DNA of 36,049 nucleotides, taken from Parashewanella hymeniacidonis. Lineage in GTDB: Bacteria; Pseudomonadota; Gammaproteobacteria; Enterobacterales; Shewanellaceae. Positions within the stretch are counted from its first letter, which is position 1. Each line of letters starts with the position of its first letter. The notes beneath the pieces were generated by a model. The model saw only the letters and a list, made by a program, of their open reading frames with translations. It ran no database searches and was not told the DNA's origin. The stretch spans positions 1 to 36,049 of the forward strand of contig NZ_JAFEUN010000043.1 in NCBI RefSeq assembly GCF_016900895.1, in the 5' to 3' direction. Below are positions 1 to 7,878 of this stretch, piece after piece. Made by a program: the position numbers and the translations under genes.

Positions 1-80
1 TCATAAAACCATGTTACAAATTCTTCCCAATCCCTCGGGTAATCAATACCTGCTTGCAACAATTGTGAAGGCTTTGTCAT
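1..80 (-). CDS. IS1595-family transposase, N-terminal fragment cut by window edge
   Basis: Reading the minus strand from the ATG at 80 gives a 26-residue start, MTKPSQLLQAGIDYPRDW followed by EEFVTWFY, which runs off the window. This matches the N-terminus typical of IS1595-family (ISPna2/ISSod11-like) transposases, where a Y/FPR...EF..WF segment precedes a zinc ribbon and a DDE/ISXO2-like catalytic domain. The catalytic part is outside the window, so it cannot be said whether the gene is intact. Short AGGA bases lie just before the ATG. Family assignment is from recalled N-terminal motif similarity only. Confidence 0.6.
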   Translation of the reverse strand, partial: MTKPSQLLQAGIDYPRDWEEFVTWFY

Positions 81-119
81 TCCTATATATTGACATAGGT
101 GCAGCTAAGTGGATAGCCC
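1..119 (-). mobile_element. Edge of an IS1595-type insertion sequence with probable terminal inverted repeat
   Basis: Upstream of the transposase start, reading the minus strand inward from 119, the sequence begins GGGCTATCCACTTAGCTGCA. This resembles the GG-starting terminal repeats of IS1595/IS1016-type elements. Immediately outside lies AT-rich TTATAAAT (120-127), a plausible 8-bp target duplication of the kind this family makes. The other end is not visible, so neither repeat nor duplication can be confirmed. Confidence 0.45.
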
Positions 120-645
120 TTATAAATAACCATGCGATTTTTTTTAAATTTTAAATTAATTATGAGGTTCAAACTAATGATTTAAGCAGAGTGTTCTTTT
201 AACTAAGTTCCATTCATCAATATGCTCAACCAGTTATTCAATTTTACATTCATAGTACTTAAACAGTGCGGGTGATAGTTACGTAGTTTATCGATATTGC
301 TATTTTTGACATGGCTTGCCGAATGGCAAAAGAAACAGGTCTTGGATTTATCAAAAGCTGAAATAATAGTCGTAAATTTCAAGTGAAATCGTAAATGATA
401 ATTCGAAGAATTGGGATATAGATATTGTTGTTGGTTTTTAAGTTGCATCGTCTGTCTAAATGTAGTTTTTTAGTAGACTTGCAACCAGTTTAAAAGTGAT
501 TTTAAAATGCTTTTTAATAAACTGGCGGTGAAGGTGAACGCCGATTTTGTTTTGTAAGTACATGAAAGTATTTGTTTTTAATGCAATCAAAAATTAAAGT
601 CATACACTTAGTCATACACAGTAGATTTTTTAGTCTTAAAAGTAC
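120..645. other. Gene-poor spacer between IS edge and hepT
   Basis: No convincing gene is seen. An 81-codon minus-strand frame (203-448) has no ribosome binding site and no recognisable domain. A hairpin with 8-bp arms, CCAGTTTA and TAAACTGG, spans about 488-526 and is followed by a GGCG...CGCC hairpin. These could be remnants of a mobile element end or weak transcription stops downstream of hepT. Two short repeats with TCATACAC occur near 600-620. Confidence 0.3.
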
Positions 646-1065
646 TTAGTTATGCTTTGATAAAGCCTCAAAACCAGCATTTGCAAAAGCTTGTAGCTCT
701 CTATATTGTTCATGTTTGATGATGTGCTCAACAGTTTCTTGATCAATATTTAGATAATCGTGTACTAATGCATTACGCATACCGATAATAGAACGCCAAT
801 TTACATTGACAACTTCTGGAATGCTTTCTTCATGAAGGCGTTTAAAAGACGCATATGCGTCAGCAGGAGAGATCCCATATAAAGATTTATTCCAGTGTTT
901 AGAAACACCAATACAAGCTTCAATCAGGATTTGCAGTGTTCTTTCAGCTGCTCGGTATTCATAACGGCTAAAAGAGCGTTCATTTAGAATATCGGTTAAG
1001 CCTTTTAGCTCTGAACAAATTAACTGCGTGTGCTCACGCATTGATAAAACGTAATGATTATCCAT
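646..1065 (-). CDS. hepT: HepT-like HEPN toxin (type VII toxin-antitoxin)
   Basis: A 139-residue, mostly helical protein with the HEPN RNase signature RX4HXY at Arg97, His102 and Tyr104 (RNALVHDY). In the family, HepT is an RNase-type toxin that the partner MntA neutralises by adding AMP to the tyrosine of this motif. The gene follows mntA and overlaps it by 8 bases (ATGGATAA), indicating translational coupling. Antitoxin-first order and tight overlap fit the Shewanella-type MntA-HepT pair. Length is normal for the family. The motif is complete, so the toxin is probably active. The biochemical role is inferred from the motif and the pairing. Confidence 0.85.
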   Translation of the reverse strand: MDNHYVLSMREHTQLICSELKGLTDILNERSFSRYEYRAAERTLQILIEACIGVSKHWNKSLYGISPADAYASFKRLHEESIPEVVNVNWRSIIGMRNALVHDYLNIDQETVEHIIKHEQYRELQAFANAGFEALSKHN

Positions 1066-1441
1066 AATGTCTATAATGATACTGGTAGTCTAATTCCCAT
1101 TTTGACATGATTCTTTGCGTCAAAAACATTTCTTTTGCAGGGTCTTTATTAACTAATAGCTTTCCTGTACTGATAACTTCCATTGCTATAGGGATTTGTG
1201 CGTTCTCTATATCAAGTATTGATATTTTGTTTTCGTCTAACCCTAATTGCTCGGTCCAATTTAAAGCGATTAGTTCTGGTCTTAACCTTCGATCTAAAGG
1301 GTTAGGTTCATAACTGGCAAACAAAACGGCCAGATCATAATCACTATTTGAGCTGGCATTGCCTTTTGCTCTAGAACCATATAGCCACAGAGCAAGAATA
1401 TCGTCATTCTTAGACGCTTTTTCAATGATACTTGAGATCAC
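1058..1441 (-). CDS. mntA: MntA-like minimal nucleotidyltransferase antitoxin
   Basis: A 127-residue protein with the nucleotidyltransferase signature GSX10DXD: Gly22-Ser23, then Asp34 and Asp36 in the stretch GSRAKGNASSNSDYDLAVL. MNT antitoxins transfer AMP from ATP onto the HEPN toxin tyrosine. Size and domain content match the stand-alone MNT proteins found with HEPN partners. It is the first gene of the two-gene minus-strand operon and its last 8 bases overlap the hepT start. The metal-binding aspartates are present, so catalysis is expected. It lies back-to-back with the abiE operon, which starts 340 bp away on the other strand. Confidence 0.85.
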   Translation of the reverse strand: MISSIIEKASKNDDILALWLYGSRAKGNASSNSDYDLAVLFASYEPNPLDRRLRPELIALNWTEQLGLDENKISILDIENAQIPIAMEVISTGKLLVNKDPAKEMFLTQRIMSKWELDYQYHYRHYG

Positions 1442-1664
1442 TAAATAGCCTTATTGTTAGAACGTTATTTATGATTTTAACACAATTATATAACTTCAAG
1501 TTTTATTAATCTGCGTAGGTTTTAGATAATTCATTATTGAGATTTGTAACTATCTATTCAAATTTTTCTTTTTACACCAGTTACGATCAATTTTTCTATG
1601 CACATATGGTTTACTCATCTTCAGGAAATAATATCAATCACATTAATTAGATATGGGTATAAGC

Positions 1665-1739
1665 GTTGACCATTAATAAGTTGACACTAAGGTCTATCAA
1701 AGCATTCTTTATTGTCAACTAATGCATTTAGTATATAAT
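1665..1739 (+). promoter_or_regulatory. Promoter and candidate AbiEi operator of the abiE operon
   Basis: A -35-like TTGTCA (1712-1717) and a perfect TATAAT (1734-1739) are separated by 16 bp and lie 44 bp before the abiEi start. The element GTTGAC occurs directly at 1665-1670 and 1680-1685, and inverted as GTCAAC at 1714-1719 over the -35 box. The longer arms CATTAATAAGTTGACA and TTGTCAACTAATG form an imperfect inverted repeat. AbiEi antitoxins of the family are known to repress their own promoter through inverted repeats, so autoregulation here is a reasonable inference. Confidence 0.6.
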
Positions 1740-1782
1740 TAAGTACACATTAAGGTATTTAAAAGTAGGCTTTGTTGTATAT

Positions 1783-2316
1783 ATGAATATTGATAAAGCA
1801 TTAGAGCGTTTACAAACTTTCGACAATCAAGGCTTTTATGTTTTTACAAAGCGAGATCTAAGAAGGTTATTTTTTGATGATAGTGATTCAGGTTTCAAGC
1901 AGGGTGTTGCTAGACTCGTCAAAAAAGGGCTTTTAGAACAACCAACAAAAGGTGTTTATGTATACGCTTTGAGTAAAAACAAAGGTAATCGTACTGTTGA
2001 GAAAATTGCAGGTGCACTGAGAAAAGGCGAATATAATTATATTTCTTTAGAGTCAGCACTCTCAGGGTATGGTGCCATCTCACAAATTCCTATTGATAGG
2101 ATTACTGTAATGACGACAGGCAGGCGAGGAACATTTAAAACCAGTTATGGTGTGATTGAATTTACTCATACCAAACGTTCCCCACTTGAGATTATCAAAC
2201 ATACTATTAAAACTGATCACCCACTTTTAATGGCTACTAAAGAGGCGGCTTATAGAGATTTAAAGCGTGTAGGCCGAAATATTGAGATGGTAGATAGGAA
2301 AGCGATAGATGAGTGA
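1783..2316 (+). CDS. abiEi: AbiEi-like antitoxin/transcriptional regulator (type IV toxin-antitoxin)
   Basis: A 177-residue protein with an N-terminal winged-helix region (about residues 15-60, including KRDLRRLFF and VARLVKKGLLEQPTKGVYVY) and a C-terminal region typical of AbiEi antitoxins (YISLESALSGYGAISQIP...ITVMTTGRRGTF). Family members repress their own operon and neutralise AbiEii without a stable toxin-antitoxin complex. The stop overlaps the start of the next gene by 8 bases (ATGAGTGA), so the two genes are translationally coupled. Length is close to other AbiEi proteins of the Gram-negative branch. Confidence 0.85.
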   Translation: MNIDKALERLQTFDNQGFYVFTKRDLRRLFFDDSDSGFKQGVARLVKKGLLEQPTKGVYVYALSKNKGNRTVEKIAGALRKGEYNYISLESALSGYGAISQIPIDRITVMTTGRRGTFKTSYGVIEFTHTKRSPLEIIKHTIKTDHPLLMATKEAAYRDLKRVGRNIEMVDRKAIDE

Positions 2317-3226
2317 AAACTTTTCAGAATTAGTTAAAGCTGCAATGGCGCAAGAAAGCGTAGCCAAAATGCAGCCAGTTGTTGAAAAAGAGTTACTTCA
2401 TTACGATATTCTTTTTTGTCTAGAGAAAGCTGGCCTCCTAAATGATCTAGTGTTTCAAGGTGGAACCTCTTTGAGGTTATGTCGAGGAGGCAGTAGGTTT
2501 AGCGAAGATCTAGATTTTGCAGGAGGAGCAGATTTTTCCTCTGAAAAACTACAGCCAATTAAAACTTGTATTGAAAACTATATTGGTGAAAGGTACGGAT
2601 TGGAAGTCACCGTAAAAGAACCATCAGCGTTAAAAAAATTGCCAGAATATGCAGAATTAAAAATTGATAAATGGCAAATTGCTGTAGTGACATCGCCAGA
2701 GCAAAAGCATATTCCCAAGCAAAAGATTAAACTTGAAGTTGCCAATATTCCTGCTTATCACCCAGAGCCAGTTGCATTAACGGTAAATTATCAGTTTTTA
2801 CCAGATAGTTATGCGCAGACGATTCTAGTTGCTGAAAGCTTAGACGAAATCTTAGCGGATAAAATTATATCGCTACCAGCAACGCAAAAGTATGTTAGAT
2901 ATCGTGATGTATGGGATTTGGTATGGCTTATTCAGCAAGGTGCGAAGTTAAATATCGAGCTAGTTGAACTCAAAATTAAAGATTACCAGTTAGATACCTT
3001 CGAAACTATGCTCAATACTTTGATTTTAAAACTAAAGCAAATTGTAATTAGCAACGAGTTCAAACAACAAATGGAACGCTTTTTACCTACAGATGTTGTG
3101 GAAAGAACGTTAGAAGAACCAAAATTCATTCAATATTTGGAAAATACATTATTAAAATTGTTCAAGGATGTAGCGCAATCACTTTATCAGTCAAGTAGTG
3201 CTGCCGAGATTGAGTTTAAAATGTAG
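2309..3226 (+). CDS. abiEii: AbiEii-like nucleotidyltransferase toxin
   Basis: A 305-residue protein of the AbiEii/DUF1814 family. The nucleotidyltransferase core is seen as GGTSLRLCRGGSRFSEDLDF near residues 51-70, followed by a basic stretch and the conserved YRDVWDLVWL motif near residues 198-208. Toxins of this family modify RNA acceptor ends or otherwise use NTPs and act in phage abortive infection. It is the second gene of the abiE operon, overlapping abiEi by 8 bases. It ends 10 bp before the convergent DUF4124/metallopeptidase gene. The nucleotidyltransferase motif appears intact. Confidence 0.85.
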   Translation: MSENFSELVKAAMAQESVAKMQPVVEKELLHYDILFCLEKAGLLNDLVFQGGTSLRLCRGGSRFSEDLDFAGGADFSSEKLQPIKTCIENYIGERYGLEVTVKEPSALKKLPEYAELKIDKWQIAVVTSPEQKHIPKQKIKLEVANIPAYHPEPVALTVNYQFLPDSYAQTILVAESLDEILADKIISLPATQKYVRYRDVWDLVWLIQQGAKLNIELVELKIKDYQLDTFETMLNTLILKLKQIVISNEFKQQMERFLPTDVVERTLEEPKFIQYLENTLLKLFKDVAQSLYQSSSAAEIEFKM

Positions 3227-3236
3227 TCAGGTTGAA

Positions 3237-4448
3237 CTAAAAAGTCTGGGTGCGATATTTGCCTTTATGCATCCAGTTCTTCCAATCGTTTTCAAGCCCA
3301 TAAAATCCAGTAGGGTAGCTTGCGAAAAGTGATTGTAGGTTATGACGTTGACAGCGATTTTCTGCTAAAGATTTAAAGACCTGCTTGATCAGCTTTTTTC
3401 CTTTAGGTGTGCTCATTAGGAAGTACACAAAAGAGTGCGAGGCGACATACATATTATGGCGACTAGAACCTTTCCAATTATTGTTTTCACCGTATATCAC
3501 CGTTCGTAAAGACATTCGTTGTACTGCGGCATTTTGTTGCCAGTTTAGTGGCGTGATTTTGGCAGCTAACCCTGACACTTTTATTGTCTCAAAATACTCA
3601 GCTAATCCTTCATTTAGCCAGCGAGGTGTATTTCCAAAAAGCCCTGAATTTATCACGTGAACAGCTTCATGTATCGCTGTGCGTCTTGCTTGTAAATCAT
3701 TTTTGTACCAAACCGCTGCTAAATTATGCTTGCCACTGTAAAAGCCTTGGCTTGATGTCGCAGTAGGCGCTTTGACTTTTTGGAGTGCATCGTATTCACG
3801 TTTTGAATGCGCAAAAGTTAAGTTTAGCTGCACTGGCTTTATAAGATCCTCGTTCATATAGCCATTGAGGATTTGATATATTTTCTTAACGCCAACGGAA
3901 GTGTCTCTTTCAAAAAATTTCGGCAATGTTCGTTTGGTGTTTATCGTCATTTCAAATGGGTTTAGCTCAATACCATAAAGATCTAGCACCTTGGTGTTTT
4001 GCTCGTTACCAAATAACGTATCAGAAAAATGTGTCATACCATCTTCATCAATCCAGCTGAAAATTAAACTTTCTTCTTGTTTTCTTTTTCTGTCTGCAAT
4101 CTGTTTCTCAGTTAAGGCTGCACGAGAACAAGAGTGACTATGAACTTCATGCTCGTAGCTTGATTTAGAAATAAAACCTTGCTGTGATGGCTGAGGATAT
4201 TGGGGAGCAGTCTTTATTGTTTCCGAAGAAAAATTTGTTCTTTTGAGTTCTGCTTGCTTAGGCTCATTCGATAAATCATCTAGCTTGGAAGAGTATTCAT
4301 TATATTTTTGATCGAAATAGGAAAGTGTTGATGTTATCCAGTGTGTTAATTGATTATTAATCCAGCGGCCTTGAAAGTGATCGACAGCGATTGCTATAGC
4401 AACAACAGAAACAACAAATAACAAGTAGCGACCAAACTTACTATCCAT
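3237..4448 (-). CDS. Membrane-anchored DUF4124 / zincin-type metallopeptidase-like protein
   Basis: From the ATG at 4448 the product is 403 residues; a TTG start at 4472 is possible but has no ribosome site. One hydrophobic segment near residues 7-24 anchors the protein in the inner membrane. A polar linker is followed by a DUF4124-like motif (FSWIDEDGMTHFSDT, about 131-144). The C-terminal half carries HEAVH at 260-264 and a downstream NEGLAEYFE with Glu near 280, the HEXXH...E arrangement of gluzincin-type (peptidase MA-like) zinc peptidases. It is therefore probably a periplasmic-facing protease or cell-wall-associated enzyme with unknown substrate. It stands alone, convergent to abiEii. 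Confidence 0.65.
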   Translation of the reverse strand: MDSKFGRYLLFVVSVVAIAIAVDHFQGRWINNQLTHWITSTLSYFDQKYNEYSSKLDDLSNEPKQAELKRTNFSSETIKTAPQYPQPSQQGFISKSSYEHEVHSHSCSRAALTEKQIADRKRKQEESLIFSWIDEDGMTHFSDTLFGNEQNTKVLDLYGIELNPFEMTINTKRTLPKFFERDTSVGVKKIYQILNGYMNEDLIKPVQLNLTFAHSKREYDALQKVKAPTATSSQGFYSGKHNLAAVWYKNDLQARRTAIHEAVHVINSGLFGNTPRWLNEGLAEYFETIKVSGLAAKITPLNWQQNAAVQRMSLRTVIYGENNNWKGSSRHNMYVASHSFVYFLMSTPKGKKLIKQVFKSLAENRCQRHNLQSLFASYPTGFYGLENDWKNWMHKGKYRTQTF

Positions 4449-4560
4449 GTACTTCAAAAGCCTCAGAAACAAAGGTGTATCATACTGAAAAATACAAGGT
4501 TACAGCAAGATAAACTTATAATAACAAGCAGTTGTGATAGGGCAGCTGAGAATACAATGC

Positions 4561-4782
4561 TCAACTTCTTTTAACTAATATTAATGGCTTTAATGGTTTC
4601 GGCTTATATACGTCTCTGGATTTAATCCATTCAACGATATCGCTTTCAAGCCATGCAACGCTATTACCACCAATGCGCTTATTAGCAGGGAACTCACCAT
4701 CCCGCATTAAATTGTAAATAGTACTTCTGCTAAATCCAGTCATATCAATAACTTCAGGTAAACGTAATAATCTATATTGCAT
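4561..4782 (-). CDS. AlpA-family DNA-binding regulator
   Basis: A 73-residue protein with the AlpA/MerR-like helix-turn-helix: RLPEVIDMTGFSRSTIYNLM, then FPANKRIGGNSVAWLESDIVEWI. AlpA-type proteins activate excision or act as excisionase-like regulators in P4-like satellites and integrative elements. An AGGAG ribosome site lies 7 bases before the ATG. It follows the helicase gene with an 18-bp gap on the same strand, so it probably belongs to the same element. An integrase partner is not present in the window. Confidence 0.85.
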   Translation of the reverse strand: MQYRLLRLPEVIDMTGFSRSTIYNLMRDGEFPANKRIGGNSVAWLESDIVEWIKSRDVYKPKPLKPLILVKRS

Positions 4783-4799
4783 GAGTTAACTCCTGAGTA

Positions 4800-6689
4800 T
4801 TACTTGCGTTCGAATATCCAGCATCGAGTGGTAGTCGCTAGATTTTTGTTTGGCGTCGAGCGATTTGGTTTCTGATTTACAGCACTCTTAATTGTTTTAC
4901 TGTGGGTTATATATTTGTATTTTTTACCCTGTCGTAATAGCTGTTTTAGATCTTGTATGGGTGGTAGAGATTGTTTTCGGCAAAGAGCCTCTTCAGCAAA
5001 CTGATTAAAGTTGATACCGATAAACTGCTTATCCAATGAGTGATTAACCACTCGTTCATCACTACCCTCTAAAAACTCATAAATTTCCCAAAACTCTTGA
5101 ACTAATGGATGATCAGCGCCGCAAACATGTTCACGGTCAATGGCCATTGCTTTCAGTTGTTCATGCACTAACGCCGTTTGTGTTGGACTGATATCAAGCA
5201 GTAAAGCGAGAGCTTCAGTGAAAGCGCACATCATGGAATGATTTAAACTGATGCGGTTGTTGTTGATCATTGGCTCTTGGCGTAGCCATCGTTCAAAATC
5301 GGGTTGACGCTTTTTAACCAGCTCTAGAATTTGTGTTTCATGACTCAGTGCCTTGATCATAAATCCAGATAATTCAGCCATTGGCCAACGGCTAATAGTA
5401 TCAACTGCACTTCGAGTTTCGGCAGTGTGATTACTGCGGTCAGAATAAAGATGAATGATCCGCTCTAAAATTGCAGGTGAGGCTTTTAAAGTGGCATTTT
5501 GGCTGATAACCAAAACGCCCTTAAATAAAGGTTCGTTAGTATCGTTTTGGTTATTCTTATTACCCGTTGAACGTACCGCACGGCCGTTATAGGCGGTTTT
5601 AAATTGATCCCAATGAAAACCGTTGGTGTTGGGCGCAGAAGTATCACCTCTGTCAGCTTCAATCATAACAATGGGCAGGTTAGCAACTTGAGCAAGGTTA
5701 CGACTAACACCGACCTTACTTGATTTTATTGGATCAAAGCCTTCGTAATTCTTACGGCCAGACAGCTTCCACATAAATTCAATTAGGGTGGATTTACCCG
5801 TACCCGGCTCACCGACTAATTCTAAAAATGGATAAGCACCAAAGTTATCTCGACATTGCTCTGCAAAGTAACTGCCCAACCAAAAGGCGAGGGCGATAAC
5901 GCCTTTGACTGAAAACGCTTGCCAAAGAGTATGAAAAAAATCAGCTTTATAAGTTGTTAAATCATAATTGGGTGCGACTAACACAGGGTCTTGGCTTTTG
6001 ATATACAGCTGTTTGATATTGAAATGATCTTCATCATTGATGGGATATAGCACACCATCTTTGACGGCAATGTTGTTGAACACATAGCATTTGTGTTCGT
6101 AACTGTAGCCGACAAAATCAATAACCTTAACTCGCTTAATATTGTAAAGGTGATGCCGAAACCACTTGTTGAGCTGATAAGTATTACCCTCATAAATGGC
6201 ACCGGGAGCAACCACAGACAGACGTTTTTTAAATTCGGTATGAGAGGTAATTTGCCCGCCAGTAAAAGTCTTTTTAACGGTTAAACCGTGCGGAAAGTCG
6301 ATTTGAAAGTAATACCAGCTTTCATCCGAAGCGGGGCTTTCTTGATAATACAGCGCATGGGGATAGCATATGCAAAGCAATTGAATACTGGCCGCTTCAT
6401 TCAATGCGGTTAAATCATCTTGGCCTTTGTCGGTATTTTTGTCGTATTTATCGGCATGAAACTTAAACCAATACATACTCAGCTGAAACTCAAACGGAAA
6501 CTCATGCTGATTGCTTTGCTGGTACATCAAAATGCCTTTTATTTTGGCCGAAGGCGCAATTAACAATTTACCTAAGTAGCGGTAATGCTCGATGTGATCA
6601 GGCGTAAGGCGCTCACGTTGCAGTAAATCATTCCAGTCCAGTTGCAACTTACCTGTTGGCGGTTGCGCTGCCGTAGCTTGCCAACCGAG
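4800..6689 (-). CDS. Helicase (DUF927-like AAA+) half of a primase-helicase
   Basis: This frame encodes about 615 residues if started at a TTG at 6647, but the matching reading frame extends back to 6689, where it joins the primase gene. Features are a Walker A motif GEPGTGKST (279-287 counted from the TTG), a Walker B-like LPIVMIEAD, and a downstream ASPAILERIIHL arginine-finger-like region. This resembles DUF927/plasmid-type replicative helicases fused to primases. No ATG and no strong ribosome site precede the frame. It most likely forms the C-terminal part of a primase-helicase of about 885 residues with the upstream frame through -1 frameshifting, unless an adenine was lost. Confidence 0.7.
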   Translation of the reverse strand, partial: LGWQATAAQPPTGKLQLDWNDLLQRERLTPDHIEHYRYLGKLLIAPSAKIKGILMYQQSNQHEFPFEFQLSMYWFKFHADKYDKNTDKGQDDLTALNEAASIQLLCICYPHALYYQESPASDESWYYFQIDFPHGLTVKKTFTGGQITSHTEFKKRLSVVAPGAIYEGNTYQLNKWFRHHLYNIKRVKVIDFVGYSYEHKCYVFNNIAVKDGVLYPINDEDHFNIKQLYIKSQDPVLVAPNYDLTTYKADFFHTLWQAFSVKGVIALAFWLGSYFAEQCRDNFGAYPFLELVGEPGTGKSTLIEFMWKLSGRKNYEGFDPIKSSKVGVSRNLAQVANLPIVMIEADRGDTSAPNTNGFHWDQFKTAYNGRAVRSTGNKNNQNDTNEPLFKGVLVISQNATLKASPAILERIIHLYSDRSNHTAETRSAVDTISRWPMAELSGFMIKALSHETQILELVKKRQPDFERWLRQEPMINNNRISLNHSMMCAFTEALALLLDISPTQTALVHEQLKAMAIDREHVCGADHPLVQEFWEIYEFLEGSDERVVNHSLDKQFIGINFNQFAEEALCRKQSLPPIQDLKQLLRQGKKYKYITHSKTIKSAVNQKPNRSTPNKNLATTTRCWIFERK

Positions 6690-7456
6690 TTTTTTGCTTG
6701 CTCAATAAATTTCAGGGTGTGGGATTCACCCGCTTTACCTGTATCAAAGGCAAACACTAATTTTGGAGGCGTGGCTTGCTTCAATTGTTCTCGAAAGATT
6801 TTTAATGACTCAATAGGGAAGTTATTACAGCTCATGACACTGACGGCAGTAATGCCCACTTGCAGCAATGACAAGGCATAGAATATTCCTTCAACTAACC
6901 AAAGTTCGTTGGTCTCAACCACCTTAGCAATATCAAAGTCAGGCGTTTGCCACCAATAACCTTTATAACTGCCTGAGAAACGAGCTTTCATACTGCCAAA
7001 ACGTTCAGGCTTGTCGATAAAGCGTTCCCACGTTGTGCCATTACTCAAGGTAAACTTGACGGTGGCAGTGCCGATTTGTTTCTCTCCACAATAATAAGAG
7101 CCTTGTTGGTACCAACCTTTAATCAATGAAAGCTTTAAGCCTCGACCATGGGAAAGATAAGCATCCGCAGCCGCATTTGGGTTTGTGATTAAACCTGTTT
7201 TGGCATCTTCACGGCTTGGAAAACGCTCACTCCATGATTCAAACAAGTCATGGTAAATTTCTTTAATGTGCAACTCTTTGCCGCACTTATTCAAACGGCC
7301 GCAGCGTAATAACCATGGGTTATTTTTGTGAGTATACAGCTCACGTTTACTGCAACTTGGGCAAATACCTTGTTGTAGGTAATCGTCATTTTGCTTTTTA
7401 AAGTCAAAATCATTCAACAAGCGACGAAGTATTTCAGAATGCATTTCTGGCTTCAT
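6572..7456 (-). CDS. Zinc-finger/Toprim primase half of a primase-helicase
   Basis: A 294-residue frame starting with a good AGGAG ribosome site. An N-terminal zinc finger uses Cys32, Cys35, Cys52 and Cys58 (CPSC...CGRLNKCG). A Toprim-like segment follows (LWLVEGIFYALSLL, then KLVFAFDTGKAGESH). This matches zinc-binding plus Toprim primase modules of mobile elements. The last ~38 codons after residue 256 are low-complexity and lack similarity. The meaningful continuation lies in the -1 frame (KLGWQATAAQPP then the helicase). The slippery A AAA AAC is at codons 254-256, so the primase may be made alone or as a fusion with the helicase. Confidence 0.7.
   Translation of the reverse strand: MKPEMHSEILRRLLNDFDFKKQNDDYLQQGICPSCSKRELYTHKNNPWLLRCGRLNKCGKELHIKEIYHDLFESWSERFPSREDAKTGLITNPNAAADAYLSHGRGLKLSLIKGWYQQGSYYCGEKQIGTATVKFTLSNGTTWERFIDKPERFGSMKARFSGSYKGYWWQTPDFDIAKVVETNELWLVEGIFYALSLLQVGITAVSVMSCNNFPIESLKIFREQLKQATPPKLVFAFDTGKAGESHTLKFIEQAKNSVGKLRQRNRQQVSCNWTGMIYCNVSALRLITSSITAT
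6647..6695 (-). promoter_or_regulatory. Candidate -1 ribosomal frameshift site (A AAA AAC) with downstream hairpin
   Basis: On the minus strand the primase frame reads GCA AAA AAC, an in-phase X XXY YYZ heptamer (6689-6695). One base further, CGGTTG can pair with CAACCG across a 16-base loop; an alternative pairing is GTTGGC with GCCAAC. Slipping back one base continues CTC GGT TGG CAA into the helicase frame with no stop. The A6C motif is the one used by IS1 for -1 frameshifting. The hairpin spacing is shorter than usual, and loss of one adenine would look the same. Confidence 0.5.
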
Positions 7457-7488
7457 GACAAACTCCTGTCAGTAACATCAAAAATGAA

Positions 7489-7743
7489 TTACGAAATCTT
7501 TACTTTCTGTAAAAACTTCTCGACCTTGCGGATGTCATAACGGCCAGTACACCAATCTTTTAGCTCTTTGGTCGGAAACTCTCTATGAGTTTCCCAACGT
7601 TTCAGTGTTGAATAAGAAATCCCAAAATAACGACACAAGTCGGCTCTTGAGTACCAAACCTGCGGCACTTGTTGTTGGCGCTGCCTCTGTAATTTAAGTT
7701 GTTCAAGGGCATCAATTAAATCGTTAGAGTAAGCAGTATTCAT
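7489..7743 (-). CDS. Excisionase-like helix-turn-helix protein (copy 1)
   Basis: An 84-residue protein from the ATG at 7743 (GGAG about 10 bases upstream; a longer TTG start at 7758 is less likely). Its C-terminal half is a MerR/excisionase-type winged helix: VWYSRADLCRYFGISYSTLKRW, then RYDIRKVEKFLQK. It is clearly paralogous to the next upstream gene (7879-8076), sharing the WF/Y...LC..FGI/LGI...RW...FP...RYDIRK pattern. It lies 32 bp upstream of the primase gene and likely regulates excision or replication of the same element. Confidence 0.7.
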   Translation of the reverse strand: MNTAYSNDLIDALEQLKLQRQRQQQVPQVWYSRADLCRYFGISYSTLKRWETHREFPTKELKDWCTGRYDIRKVEKFLQKVKIS

Positions 7744-7878
7744 GGCAAATAACTCCAATTAAAGAGTAAAAATGTTCTAGTTTGTTCTTTGATATCTCGG
7801 CTTGATCACCTGAGCACTTCTTTTTGTAACTTAGGATACATACAGATACTCCATCGTTAAGCTACTACTTAGTAGTAT

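Noticed and set aside
203-448. 81-codon minus-strand frame with a CFFC...HPHC cysteine pattern
   Set aside because: No ribosome site and no recognisable family; the stretch is AT-rich spacer next to an IS end. The zinc-like pattern alone is not enough.
4800-6647. Helicase frame as an independent gene starting at TTG 6647
   Set aside because: The coding similarity runs upstream of the TTG to the exact slippery site, so a separate start is not the best explanation.
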